From Pontibacter rufus (GTDB lineage: Bacteria; Bacteroidota; Bacteroidia; Cytophagales; Hymenobacteraceae), in contig NZ_JADQDR010000001.1 in assembly GCF_015694705.1 (NCBI RefSeq), forward strand, positions 620,001 through 684,000: 64,000 nucleotides of DNA, written 5' to 3'. The notes under the pieces were generated by a model. It was given only the letters and a program-made list of their open reading frames with translations. It was not told where the DNA came from and did no database searches. Shown here piece by piece: positions 50,285-60,368 of the stretch (positions within the stretch are counted from its first letter, which is position 1; each line of letters opens with the position of its first letter). The position numbers were made by a program, and so were the translations under genes.

Positions 50285-51304
50285 ATGAAAACACTTATAT
50301 GCACTACCCCCGGCAAACTGGAGTACGCTGTGGGAGAAAGACCAAAGCCCGCTAAAGGCTGCGCTATCATCAAGATAAAGCGAGTGGGTATCTGCGGCAC
50401 AGACCTGCATGCTTTTGAGGGGACGCAGCCCTTTTTTTCGTATCCACGCATTCTGGGCCATGAATTAGCGGGGGAGTTAGTTGACTTCGATAATGCGACC
50501 GGCTTTCAGAAAGGAGAGGCTGTTACGCTTATTCCCTATTTTAACTGTGGCCACTGTATTGCCTGTCGCACTGGCAAGCCTAACTGCTGTGCCAGCATTC
50601 AGGTGTGCGGAGTGCATATAGATGGCGGTATGGCAGAGTATATCTCCGTCCCTTCCGCTGCCCTTGTGCACGGTGAAGGCCTTGGCTATGATGCCCTGGC
50701 ACTGATAGAGCCGCTTGCCATCGGGGCGCATGGCGTGCGGCGGGCAGCCGTAAAAGCCGGAGAATTTGTGTTAGTGGTAGGCGCCGGTCCTATTGGTCTG
50801 GGCACGATGGAATTTGCTCGAATTGCCGGGGCCAACGTAATAGCGCTGGATAAAAACGAGGCACGCCTGGCGTTTTGCAAAGAGAAATTAGGTATTAAAT
50901 ATACCATTCATGCGGATGCTTCCGATGTGGAGGCACAATTGCAACGTATCACGCAGGGCGACATGCCTACTGTCGTTATAGATGCCACCGGCAATCAAAA
51001 GGCGATCAATAACTCATTCCGGTATATGGCGCATGGCGCGCGCTATATACTGATAGGGTTACAGAGAGGCGAAGTTTGCATCAGCCACCCCGAGTTTCAC
51101 AAGCGCGAGGCCTCGCTTATGAGCAGCCGCAACGCTACTCGCGATGACTTTGAGCATGTGATTGCATCGATAAAAAAAGGAATGGTTTCCCCCACAACTT
51201 ATATCACGCACCGGGTGGATTTTGATGAAGTGGCCCAGGAGTTTGAGTGTTGGCTGAATCCTGAGACGGGTATTATTAAGGTGCTGGTGCAGATGGATAG
51301 CTAA
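50285..51304 (+). CDS. Zinc-dependent MDR alcohol/sugar dehydrogenase
   Basis: 339 residues, medium-chain dehydrogenase. Catalytic zinc ligands: Cys in VGICGTDLH and His-Glu in LGHELAG. The structural zinc lobe is CGHCIACRTGKPNCC with four Cys. The NAD-binding motif is VLVVGAGPIGLGTM. Substrates of this sorbitol/threonine/galactonate dehydrogenase group are secondary alcohols on sugars. Together with the SDR gene 11 nt before it, it probably oxidises the sugar released by the extracellular glycosidases, for instance L-fucose or 2-keto-3-deoxy-fuconate. No dehydratase is encoded nearby. Confidence 0.88.
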   Translation: MKTLICTTPGKLEYAVGERPKPAKGCAIIKIKRVGICGTDLHAFEGTQPFFSYPRILGHELAGELVDFDNATGFQKGEAVTLIPYFNCGHCIACRTGKPNCCASIQVCGVHIDGGMAEYISVPSAALVHGEGLGYDALALIEPLAIGAHGVRRAAVKAGEFVLVVGAGPIGLGTMEFARIAGANVIALDKNEARLAFCKEKLGIKYTIHADASDVEAQLQRITQGDMPTVVIDATGNQKAINNSFRYMAHGARYILIGLQRGEVCISHPEFHKREASLMSSRNATRDDFEHVIASIKKGMVSPTTYITHRVDFDEVAQEFECWLNPETGIIKVLVQMDS

Positions 51305-52180
51305 GTTCAGGATAAGAGGCATGTTACGCAGCGAGCGGGAGAGAATGATATTGGGACCGTCTAGTGCGGTTTCATCTTCGCCTCTCTTTAGTGACTGGCC
51401 AACCCGGATATTTGGGGATTGGCGGCTACAATTATCTACTATAGTCAGGCAGCGGAATTTCCTGCCGTCAAAGAGCTGGTTAAACACGAAATCTTTCGGC
51501 CAGCACTCGTGCTGCCTGAAGAGTTCTGGGCGCTACACTCGGCGGCGGCCTAGCTCCTTCCTGGGAGTTTATCAGGAAGTATATAGAAGGATGCTGCGAT
51601 ATGTCCTGATCGATACGCCTCCCCACTTAAGTCTGATGATCTATAATGCCCCTAATCAAAGATAGCAGGTTGTCGTTCAGTTTACCGGCGCTGTAGCAAT
51701 GGTGTGGAATAAGTATGGGAGTGATACCAGACGCTGTATCTGATTAGCAATGATAGCATGCCTAAACTATTCCTGTGCAGTTGCCCGGTTCATATGACAC
51801 TTATACAGCGATGTAGCGAGCATTGATGCCTCTGCTTTCCCGGATATTCTCTAAAAAAGTATGTTTTTGCATTCCTGTGATAATAAACGTGAATGATAGG
51901 ATAAGATAGAGGGTCGAAGTCATTCATAGACGTTTTATTTTTGGAATACTACATGAGTGAGGCGTTACTTAATTGAGGATGTAATGGGTAGCCATTGCTG
52001 GTCGGGGGTTGGGAAGAACTTATATTTCTATATGCCTGAAGAACAGTCTTCTAAAGCGATTCCGGACGTGTGTTTATCTTCGTGAGTTATCATTTATTTG
52101 GTAACCGCAGCTTTTAAAACAATCTTTTTCAACAGAGCCGCCGGCGCTTGGTTTTATATAAGCATGTTTATGTTAGATAT
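51305..52180. other. Long gap upstream of susC with a possible gene relic
   Basis: No intact gene in 876 nt. Between about 51388 and 51552 one plus-strand frame reads like a real protein end (ANPDIWGLAATIIYYSQAA, VKELVKHEIFRPALVLPEEF) but is cut upstream by a stop and frameshift; the family is not recognised. The rest is probably the control region of the SusCD operon. Confidence 0.5.
51936..51943 (+). promoter_or_regulatory. Candidate -7 promoter element of the SusCD operon
   Basis: TATTTTTG matches TAnnTTTG. It lies 238 nt upstream of the susC start; no clear -33 TTTG is visible, and other candidates in the gap cannot be excluded. Confidence 0.3.
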
Positions 52181-55100
52181 ATGGAAAAACAGCTACAATA
52201 CAGGACAAGAACTTTAGAAGTCTTTTCAGGTAATATGAAATTAGGTAATTTCAAGAGCAGGATGAGGCTATCGCTGCTGCTCCTGGGAGCGTACACCATG
52301 CAGTATGCCGCGCAGGCCCAGGAGTTGCCGGAAGCCGGCACATTCCGGGGTACTGCTGCTTCCTATATTCTCACGAAAGCCGCTGCTGAAAGGGAGCCGC
52401 TGGCTCAGCAGAACCAGGCTGGACTTGAGAGAAAGAGCGCCTACCAGACCGTTACTGTTACCGGTACAATTACCGATGAGCATGGTGAAACCTTGCCGGG
52501 AGTAACGGTTTTGTTAAAAGGCACTACTATAGGTACGTCTACCAATGCAGATGGAAGCTTTTCTCTTGCTACCCCGGACGGTAATGGAATCTTAATTGTC
52601 TCTTTTATCGGTTATCAGACCCGGGAGATACCGATTAACAACAGGTCTACTATTAATGTGTCGCTTGTTGTGGATACAAAAGCATTGCAGGAGGTTGTAG
52701 TTGTAGGTTATGGCACACAAAAGAAAGAAACCTTGACAGGTTCGGTTTCTCAGGTAACGGGTGAAGAAATTGCCAGAAGCCCTTCTGCAAATGTAACCGC
52801 TTCTCTTCAGGGCCGCTTGCCTGGCTTGACAGCAAGCCAGAGAAGTGGTCAGCCGGGTAGGGACGACCCAGCCATTTTAATCAGAGGAGTAGGTACTTTA
52901 AATGATAGTTCCCCTCTCGTGATTATTGACGGGGTGCAGAGAAGCCAGTTAGGAAGATTAAATCCGGAAGACATTGAAAGTATTTCTGTATTAAAAGATG
53001 CTTCTGCGGCTATTTATGGCGCCCGTGCTGCGAACGGTGTAATCCTGGTGACGACCAAAAGCGGTTCAAAAGGGAAACCCAGTTTTACCCTTACTTATAC
53101 ACACGCACTGTCCAGTCCTACGAAAGTTACCGATGTGCTGGATGCCGCAACATTTGCAGAAGTTTATAATGAAGGAGTGTTTTACCGTTCTAATCGCAAC
53201 TCCGGCTATACTCCCCAGTTTCCGGCTGATGCTATACAAAAATACAGGGATGGTTCTGACCCTGTCCTGTATCCAAACACAGACTGGGTGAACGAGGTGC
53301 TGAAACCTAGTTCTTATCAGCGAAACCTAAATCTCCAGGTGAATGGAGGTAGTGATGATGTTCGCTATTTGCTTTCTTTTGGTGCATTGGAACAGGATGG
53401 TAATTTCAGAAACGATCCAACTTTTTATAAACAGTACAATGTTCGTACAAAAGTGGATATCGATTTGACTGAGAATCTGACGATTGGGGCTAACATTTAT
53501 GCCATCTTGAACAGGCGAACTTATTCATCTACTAACCAAGGTGATAATTTTATTAATATTTTACAGGCCAATCCGACCATTGTTGCCCGTTATCCGAACG
53601 GACTGATTGGTCCGGGCCGGCTTGGTGAAAACCCTTTGCTAATTGACCAGCGCGGTTATGATAAAATTGAAGACAATCCGATTTATTCTACATTCACCGC
53701 AAGCTATAAGGTTCCTTTTGTGCAGGGGCTTAAGCTGGATGCATCCTTTAATTATGACCTAAGTAATCAGTTCGAGAAAGTATGGAGCCTGCCCTATTTC
53801 TTTTACGAGTACAACACAGTAACAGGCGGTTATGACAAAAAGCAGGGAACAGGTCAGGCGGCGGCTTCTTTAAATGACAGTTATCGTAAGTGGACCACCA
53901 TGCTTTATAATTTTAGGGTTACCTATGATAAGACGTTTTTAGAAGATCATCATATCACTGCGATGTTGGGTCGGGAGCAACAGCAAAATACATTCACGTT
54001 TGCCAGCGCTTTCAGAAGGAATTTCCTGAGCACTGCCATCGATCAGATCAATGTAGGAAGTACGGCTGCGGAGGACAAGGATAACAGCGGGTCAGCATCA
54101 GAAAGTGCTTATGATAACTATTTAGGCCGTTTGAATTATGATTTCAAATCAAAGTACCTTTTAGAATTTTTATTCCGGTATGACGGCTCACAAATATTCC
54201 CTCAAGGCAAACGGTACGGCTTTTTCCCTGGCATTTCCGCGGGGTGGCGCTTGTCTGAAGAAAAGTTCTTCCGAGATGCCCTTCCTTTTGTAGATCAGTT
54301 GAAGATCAGGGCTTCCTATGGCGAGCTTGGTAATGATCGAGTAGGTGCGTATCAATACCTGCAGTCGTATTTGTTTGGTAACAATTATGTTTTTGGGACC
54401 AATGACGCTCCGGGCATTTATCCTGACGTGATGCCAAATCCTGGAATTACATGGGAGCGGGCCAAGAAGACGGATGTTGGCCTGGAAGCGAAACTGTGGA
54501 AAGGAAAGCTTGGCCTTGACTTCACCTACTGGAAGCAAAATAGAAACAACATTCTTATTACGCGCAATCTATCAGTGAGTAATGTATTTGGTTTCTCTGG
54601 TCTGCCATCAGAAAATTTCGGGGAAGTAAACTCGCATGGTTACGAACTTATCCTGACACATGCAAATACTATCGATAAATTCACATATAGCTTGAGCGGC
54701 AATGTAGCTTACCAAAGGAGCGAGGTAGTTGAACTGGACGAAGTGCCGCCTGCAGAACCATACCAACGCTATACTGGAAATCCTGTGGGTTCGGATCTTT
54801 ATTACAAGGCAGACGGCATATTCAATACCCGGGAAGAACTGGATAATTACCCTCATCATGATAATACCCAGGTAGGTGATATAAAAATTGTAGACCTGAA
54901 CGGCGATAACATCATTGATGATAAAGACCGGTACCGAGTGCCTTATACTGCCATTCCGCGGTATGTCTTTGGGCTGAACACGGATTTCCAGTATAAGAAT
55001 TTTGATTTAAATATTTTTATGCAGGGACAAACCGGGGCCTATAATTATGATGGTACTGCTGCGGCCCTTGGAGGGACTGATTTTGCAAATGCTTCAATTT

Positions 55101-55420
55101 GGAGAGCAACCGATCGCTGGGCAGTAAACAACATTAATGGCACAAAACCAAGGGCAGACGCATGGCAGCCTGGTAATACTACTTTCTTTCTGTTTGATGC
55201 CACTTTCATAAGAGTAAAAACAATTGAGTTGGGATACAGTGTGCCGGAATCGATCCTGGCCAAGACCAAATTCCTGAAGAGCTTCCGCGTCTTTGCCAGT
55301 GCATTCAATCTGGCAACCTGGTCTAAAGAGATCACATGGGCAGATCCTGAATTCAGTGGTGGCTATCTTACCTACCCTCCACAACGGGTCATTAACCTCG
55401 GAGGCAGTATTAAATTTTAA
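52181..55420 (+). CDS. susC: SusC/RagA-family TonB-linked outer membrane transporter
   Basis: The first ATG in frame is at 52181; a second at 52235 starts directly at the leader MKLGNFKSRMRLSLLLLGAY, giving a choice. Length about 1079 residues. Order: signal peptide (YAAQAQ), carboxypeptidase-regulatory-like domain (VTVTGTITDEHGETLPGVTVLLKG), the SusC signature VVVGYGTQKKETLTGSVSQV, plug domain with SLQGRLPGLTASQRSGQPG and VLKDASAAIYGARAANGVILVTTK, and a 22-strand barrel. It imports oligosaccharides bound by SusD across the outer membrane with TonB energy. Coupled to susD 10 nt downstream. Confidence 0.95.
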   Translation: MEKQLQYRTRTLEVFSGNMKLGNFKSRMRLSLLLLGAYTMQYAAQAQELPEAGTFRGTAASYILTKAAAEREPLAQQNQAGLERKSAYQTVTVTGTITDEHGETLPGVTVLLKGTTIGTSTNADGSFSLATPDGNGILIVSFIGYQTREIPINNRSTINVSLVVDTKALQEVVVVGYGTQKKETLTGSVSQVTGEEIARSPSANVTASLQGRLPGLTASQRSGQPGRDDPAILIRGVGTLNDSSPLVIIDGVQRSQLGRLNPEDIESISVLKDASAAIYGARAANGVILVTTKSGSKGKPSFTLTYTHALSSPTKVTDVLDAATFAEVYNEGVFYRSNRNSGYTPQFPADAIQKYRDGSDPVLYPNTDWVNEVLKPSSYQRNLNLQVNGGSDDVRYLLSFGALEQDGNFRNDPTFYKQYNVRTKVDIDLTENLTIGANIYAILNRRTYSSTNQGDNFINILQANPTIVARYPNGLIGPGRLGENPLLIDQRGYDKIEDNPIYSTFTASYKVPFVQGLKLDASFNYDLSNQFEKVWSLPYFFYEYNTVTGGYDKKQGTGQAAASLNDSYRKWTTMLYNFRVTYDKTFLEDHHITAMLGREQQQNTFTFASAFRRNFLSTAIDQINVGSTAAEDKDNSGSASESAYDNYLGRLNYDFKSKYLLEFLFRYDGSQIFPQGKRYGFFPGISAGWRLSEEKFFRDALPFVDQLKIRASYGELGNDRVGAYQYLQSYLFGNNYVFGTNDAPGIYPDVMPNPGITWERAKKTDVGLEAKLWKGKLGLDFTYWKQNRNNILITRNLSVSNVFGFSGLPSENFGEVNSHGYELILTHANTIDKFTYSLSGNVAYQRSEVVELDEVPPAEPYQRYTGNPVGSDLYYKADGIFNTREELDNYPHHDNTQVGDIKIVDLNGDNIIDDKDRYRVPYTAIPRYVFGLNTDFQYKNFDLNIFMQGQTGAYNYDGTAAALGGTDFANASIWRATDRWAVNNINGTKPRADAWQPGNTTFFLFDATFIRVKTIELGYSVPESILAKTKFLKSFRVFASAFNLATWSKEITWADPEFSGGYLTYPPQRVINLGGSIKF

Positions 55421-55430
55421 AACCTGATAT

Positions 55431-57140
55431 ATGAAAAAGCTAATAGGAATATTTTTAATACTTTCCAGTGTTCTCTTTTCGTGCAAGAAGGATATTTTAG
55501 AGATCGATCCCTTAGACCGCATTGCAGAAAATGCTGTTTGGGCTGACGAGAACTTGATCAGGGCTTATCATAATGAGTTGTATAATGGCATTCCGCATGG
55601 TTTTTATATTCACATGTATTCTAAATACACGGATGAAGCATACAACAGTGCTCCATGTTGTGGAGCCGATCTTTTCAAACTTAACAACTATACCCCTGAT
55701 AATATTGAAGGTGCCAGTGGTGGAGACTTTTGGGGAGGGTATATGGCTTATTGGGGCCGAGGATACCAGTATATCAGAAAAATAAACGTTTTTCTGGAGA
55801 AGATGTCTGCCCCGGATGCACTGCAATTCGAAGACAGGGAGCAACTCGTGGCGGAGGCTAAATTCCTAAGAGCTTTTGTGTATTTTAACCTGTTCGAAAG
55901 ATACGGAGGCGTACCTGTTGTAACCCAATCGTATGATTTAGAAGACGCAGGTTCGGTGTCTTTCAAGAGAAATTCCGTTGATGAGGTCGTTGCTTTCATA
56001 GAACAGGATTTGGAGGAAGCAATACCTAATCTGCCGGAAAGATATCTATCGGGCGACGCGAACTACGGCAGGGCTACACAAGACGCGAGTTATGCCTTGC
56101 GCTCAAGGGTGCTTTTGTATGCGGCTTCTCCTTTATTCAACCCATCGAACGATAAGCAGAAATGGCAAAAGGCTGCCGACGCAGCAGCTGTTTTTATTAA
56201 TAACAATGACAGAGGATACGCTCTTTATCCTGATTATGGTAAGCTGTTTAACAGGCCCAGCGGCGCACAGCAAGATGAGTTTATTTTTACAAGAAACTTT
56301 ACCACGACAAACGGTCATCAGGCACCCATGCATAACATTGGCAGGCGCTACGGAGGATATGGCGGATGGTGGGCAAGTAATGGGCCTTCTCAAAACCTGG
56401 TGGACGATTATGACATGATAAACGGCGAGCCGGCTTTTACCTGGTCAGGTGATGTGCAATCTATCAATTCCGCTTCAGGATATAATCCCAACCATCCCTA
56501 CAAGAACAGAGACCCCCGAATGGATGCCACCATCATTCACGATTCCACTGTTTTCCGGGGTGATTTGCATGAAATGTGGATAGCGGCGAGTGGAGATCAA
56601 TGGGGATATGATTCCTGGAAGCAAAGCAGCGATAATCCACGCAGCAGTTATATCATGAAAAAATTTATGCCGGAAGACGGCCCTCTTAACTGGCAGACCA
56701 CCTATACTATTCCATGGCCATACTTCCGCTTGGCAGAGATATACTTGAATTATGCAGAGGCCAAGTTTGAGTTAGGAGATGAGGCTGCCGCGAGAGAATA
56801 TATTTCAAAAGTAAGGGCAAGGGTAGGAATGCCGCCTATACCTAATTCAGTAACAGGAGAGAACCTCAGGCAGCGGCTTTATAACGAAAGAAGAATTGAA
56901 CTGGCTTTTGAAGCGCATAGGTTCTTTGATATCAGGAGATGGAAAATCGCAGATGTAATTGAAAACAGACCCATTCGTGGAATGGATATCGTCAGGAACT
57001 TATCTACAGGCGCTACAACTTATACTCCTGTTCAGTTGTTGGTGAAAAATCCTTACCAGGAGAAAATGAATCTTCTTCCCATAGAAACAGCTGAACTCAG
57101 AAGAAACGAGGAACTGGAACAAACACCAGGCTGGGAATAA
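55431..57140 (+). CDS. susD: SusD/RagB-family starch-binding-like lipoprotein
   Basis: 569 residues. Lipobox LFSC in LILSSVLFSCKKDIL; then the TPR-rich SusD fold: YWGRGYQYIRKINVFLEKM, AEAKFLRAFVYFNLFERYGGVPVVTQSYD (the classic SusD signature), VLLYAASPLFNP and near the end AEIYLNYAEAKFELGDEAAAREYISKVRARVGMP with RLYNERRIELAFEAHRFFDIRRWKI. It sits on the cell surface as the lid of SusC and captures glycan fragments. The product is followed by a strong hairpin, so the enzymes downstream may be partly separate in transcription. Confidence 0.95.
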   Translation: MKKLIGIFLILSSVLFSCKKDILEIDPLDRIAENAVWADENLIRAYHNELYNGIPHGFYIHMYSKYTDEAYNSAPCCGADLFKLNNYTPDNIEGASGGDFWGGYMAYWGRGYQYIRKINVFLEKMSAPDALQFEDREQLVAEAKFLRAFVYFNLFERYGGVPVVTQSYDLEDAGSVSFKRNSVDEVVAFIEQDLEEAIPNLPERYLSGDANYGRATQDASYALRSRVLLYAASPLFNPSNDKQKWQKAADAAAVFINNNDRGYALYPDYGKLFNRPSGAQQDEFIFTRNFTTTNGHQAPMHNIGRRYGGYGGWWASNGPSQNLVDDYDMINGEPAFTWSGDVQSINSASGYNPNHPYKNRDPRMDATIIHDSTVFRGDLHEMWIAASGDQWGYDSWKQSSDNPRSSYIMKKFMPEDGPLNWQTTYTIPWPYFRLAEIYLNYAEAKFELGDEAAAREYISKVRARVGMPPIPNSVTGENLRQRLYNERRIELAFEAHRFFDIRRWKIADVIENRPIRGMDIVRNLSTGATTYTPVQLLVKNPYQEKMNLLPIETAELRRNEELEQTPGWE

Positions 57141-57154
57141 AGTATTTCATGATG

Positions 57155-57204
57155 GCTATATACCATGTTGCCGGAGATAAATACCTGGCAACATGGTATA
57201 TAGC
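57155..57204 (+). terminator. Hairpin terminator after susD
   Basis: GCTATATACCATGTTGCC (57155-57172) and its exact complement (57187-57204), an 18-bp stem with a 14-nt loop, followed by TTTGCATGTTTTTG. It lies 14 nt after the susD stop and may lower expression of the esterase and glycosidase genes relative to SusCD. Confidence 0.75.
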
Positions 57205-57233
57205 TTTGCATGTTTTTGTATATGTTACAGTAA

Positions 57234-58079
<846 letters not shown>

Positions 58080-58279
58080 CCTGTAACGGCGTCAAAGCAC
58101 TCGGACGACAGGAGTTTGGACATCCCGGCCGCTACCAAAGATTAGTTCAAGCGGGCATTCCGGTTTGCCCATGAAGCCGGCCCTGAAAGCGCAGGTGTGG
58201 TGGCAGCGGGCCGGGCACTTCAGCAGGAGAAGGATACAGACAGACGGGATCGGGATGCAGGGCATAAGCTCAGTCAATC

Positions 58280-60265
58280 ATGCAAACAACACAACCTAAT
58301 TTTATGAAGTATAGAAGCACTATCTGTAAACCCTTGCCATATATTATCTATCTACTGCTAACCTTCCCGTGCCTGGCACAGGCACAAAATGCAAAAGTCA
58401 AAAGTCCGAATGGCAAACTTCAGGTAGAGGTGTTCCTGCAACAGGGACAGCCTTATTATCGCGTGGCGCAAGGAGGGGAAACAGTGCTGGAGGACTCTCC
58501 CTTAGGGCTTAAAACCAACCTGGTAGATTATTCTGACGAATTGGCCTGGGTGGACACGGTACGGAATACAATTCGAAATACTTACAGGCAGGAGAAGATC
58601 AAGCGCTCTGAAATACACTATCAGGCAAACGAACTAGTTTGCTCCTTTGCCAACAAAAGCAATAAATCTTTGAAAGTGGTTTTCAGGGTGAGCAATAACA
58701 ATATAGCATTCCGGTATGAAATTCCGGAATCCGGAGAACCGTTGGCACTTGTTGTGGAAAAGGAAGCTACAGGCTTTAATCTGCCTCAAAATGCCAAGGG
58801 CTTTTTAACACCCCAGTCCAAAGCCATGGTGGGGTTTGCCAGAACAAAGCCGAGCTATGAAGAAGGGTATCAACTAGAACAGGACATTGCTGCCCGCTCT
58901 GCCAATGGCCAGGGCTATACCTTCCCCTGCCTGTTTCGGACAGATAACAAGTGGGTGCTTATTTCTGAGACGGGCGTGAGAGGGCTTTACTGTGGATCTC
59001 ATCTGAGCGATCCTACTGCCGACGGCACCTACACCATTGCTTTTCCTGACGAGAAGGAAAACAATGGTTTCGGAAGTACTGGTGCCGCGATAGGTGTGCC
59101 GGCTACTACCCCCTGGAGAACCATTACGGTAGGCGAGGGGCTGAAGCCGATAGTGGAAACGACCATCCCTTATGATGTGGTAGAACCCTTATATGAGCCT
59201 TCTATCGATTACGAGTATGGCAAAGGAACCTGGAGCTGGATCATGTGGCAGGACCAAAGTATGAAGTATGCCGATCAGGTAACGTACATCGATCTGGCTG
59301 CGCAACTAGGTTATCAGTTTATTTTAATAGATACTTGGTGGGACCAGCGCATCGGTTATGAGCGTATGGAGGAGTTAATCAGGTATGCTGCGTCAAAAGG
59401 CATTGGGGTTTTCCTTTGGTACAACTCCAATGGGGTAGTCAATGATGCCCCTCAGACACCCAAGAATAAAATGAACACGGCCATTGCCCGGAAAAAGGAA
59501 ATGCAGTGGATGAGGAAAAACGGGGTGAAAGGTATTAAAGTGGATTTCTTCGGGGGGGATAAGCAGGAAACGATGCGCCTCTATGAAGATATCCTGTCTG
59601 ATGCCAATGATTATGGTTTAATGGTGGTTTTTCATGGCACCACACTCCCAAGAGGGTGGGAGCGGATGTTCCCGAATTATGTCGGCAGCGAGGCCGTTCT
59701 GGCCTCTGAGAACCTAATGTTCAGTCAGCACGCCAACGACATGGAAGCTCTTCATGCCACCTTGCATCCCTTCATCCGTAATGCCGTGGGCAGCATGGAA
59801 TTCGGCGGCGTGGTGTTGAATAAACGCTACAACAGGACAAATGACGGAGGTAATTACAGAAAAACAACAGACGTCTTTCAGTTGGCCACCGCAGTCCTTT
59901 TCCAAAACCCGGTACAGTTTTTTGCCCTTGCGCCGAACAACCTGCGCGATGCACCGGATTTTGCGATCGGTTTTCTGAAGCAGGTCCCGACTACGTGGGA
60001 TGAGACAATGTTCCTAGACGGGTATCCAGGGAAGTATTGTGTGTTAGCGCGTCGGCATGGCAATACCTGGTATATAGCAGGAGTAAATGCGCTGGCCGAG
60101 CCGATAAAGCTCAGTATCAGCGTCCCAATGTTGGCCGGGCAGGAGGTGAAGTTTTACGGAGACCGGAAAGACGGCTCCAGCTACACCAAACAGGTGAAGG
60201 TAAATAAAAGAGGGAATATATCCATTACCATTCAACCAAACGGCGGAGTAGTTATCGTACAATGA
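58280..60265 (+). CDS. Glycoside hydrolase family 97, retaining-type active site
   Basis: 661 residues from 58280; the ATG at 58304 (MKYRSTICKPLPYI...) starts directly with the leader and may be the true start. A signal peptide (PCLAQAQN) is followed by an N-terminal beta-sandwich (KSPNGKLQVEVFLQQGQPYYRV, LGLKTN) and the catalytic barrel. GIKVDFFGG puts an Asp (D422) at the nucleophile position of retaining GH97 alpha-galactosidase-type enzymes; Glu471 in VGSEAV fits the acid. Inverting SusB-type GH97 proteins use glutamates instead. Probable activity: alpha-galactosidase or related alpha-glycosidase on side chains. Calcium ligands not checked. Confidence 0.9.
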   Translation: MQTTQPNFMKYRSTICKPLPYIIYLLLTFPCLAQAQNAKVKSPNGKLQVEVFLQQGQPYYRVAQGGETVLEDSPLGLKTNLVDYSDELAWVDTVRNTIRNTYRQEKIKRSEIHYQANELVCSFANKSNKSLKVVFRVSNNNIAFRYEIPESGEPLALVVEKEATGFNLPQNAKGFLTPQSKAMVGFARTKPSYEEGYQLEQDIAARSANGQGYTFPCLFRTDNKWVLISETGVRGLYCGSHLSDPTADGTYTIAFPDEKENNGFGSTGAAIGVPATTPWRTITVGEGLKPIVETTIPYDVVEPLYEPSIDYEYGKGTWSWIMWQDQSMKYADQVTYIDLAAQLGYQFILIDTWWDQRIGYERMEELIRYAASKGIGVFLWYNSNGVVNDAPQTPKNKMNTAIARKKEMQWMRKNGVKGIKVDFFGGDKQETMRLYEDILSDANDYGLMVVFHGTTLPRGWERMFPNYVGSEAVLASENLMFSQHANDMEALHATLHPFIRNAVGSMEFGGVVLNKRYNRTNDGGNYRKTTDVFQLATAVLFQNPVQFFALAPNNLRDAPDFAIGFLKQVPTTWDETMFLDGYPGKYCVLARRHGNTWYIAGVNALAEPIKLSISVPMLAGQEVKFYGDRKDGSSYTKQVKVNKRGNISITIQPNGGVVIVQ

Positions 60266-60368
60266 GGTTTTAAGGTTAAGTCTTCTTAGTCATACTTCAG
60301 CACAAAGCCATTTCAGGTTTAAAGCTTATAATAGTTGAAAGTACGGATAAGTATAAGAATAATATAAA

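Noticed and set aside
51321..51665. Plus-strand frame of 114 residues in the gap before susC
   Set aside because: Low-complexity Arg/Ser-rich reading, no start context; the better-looking protein fragment is in another frame and broken.
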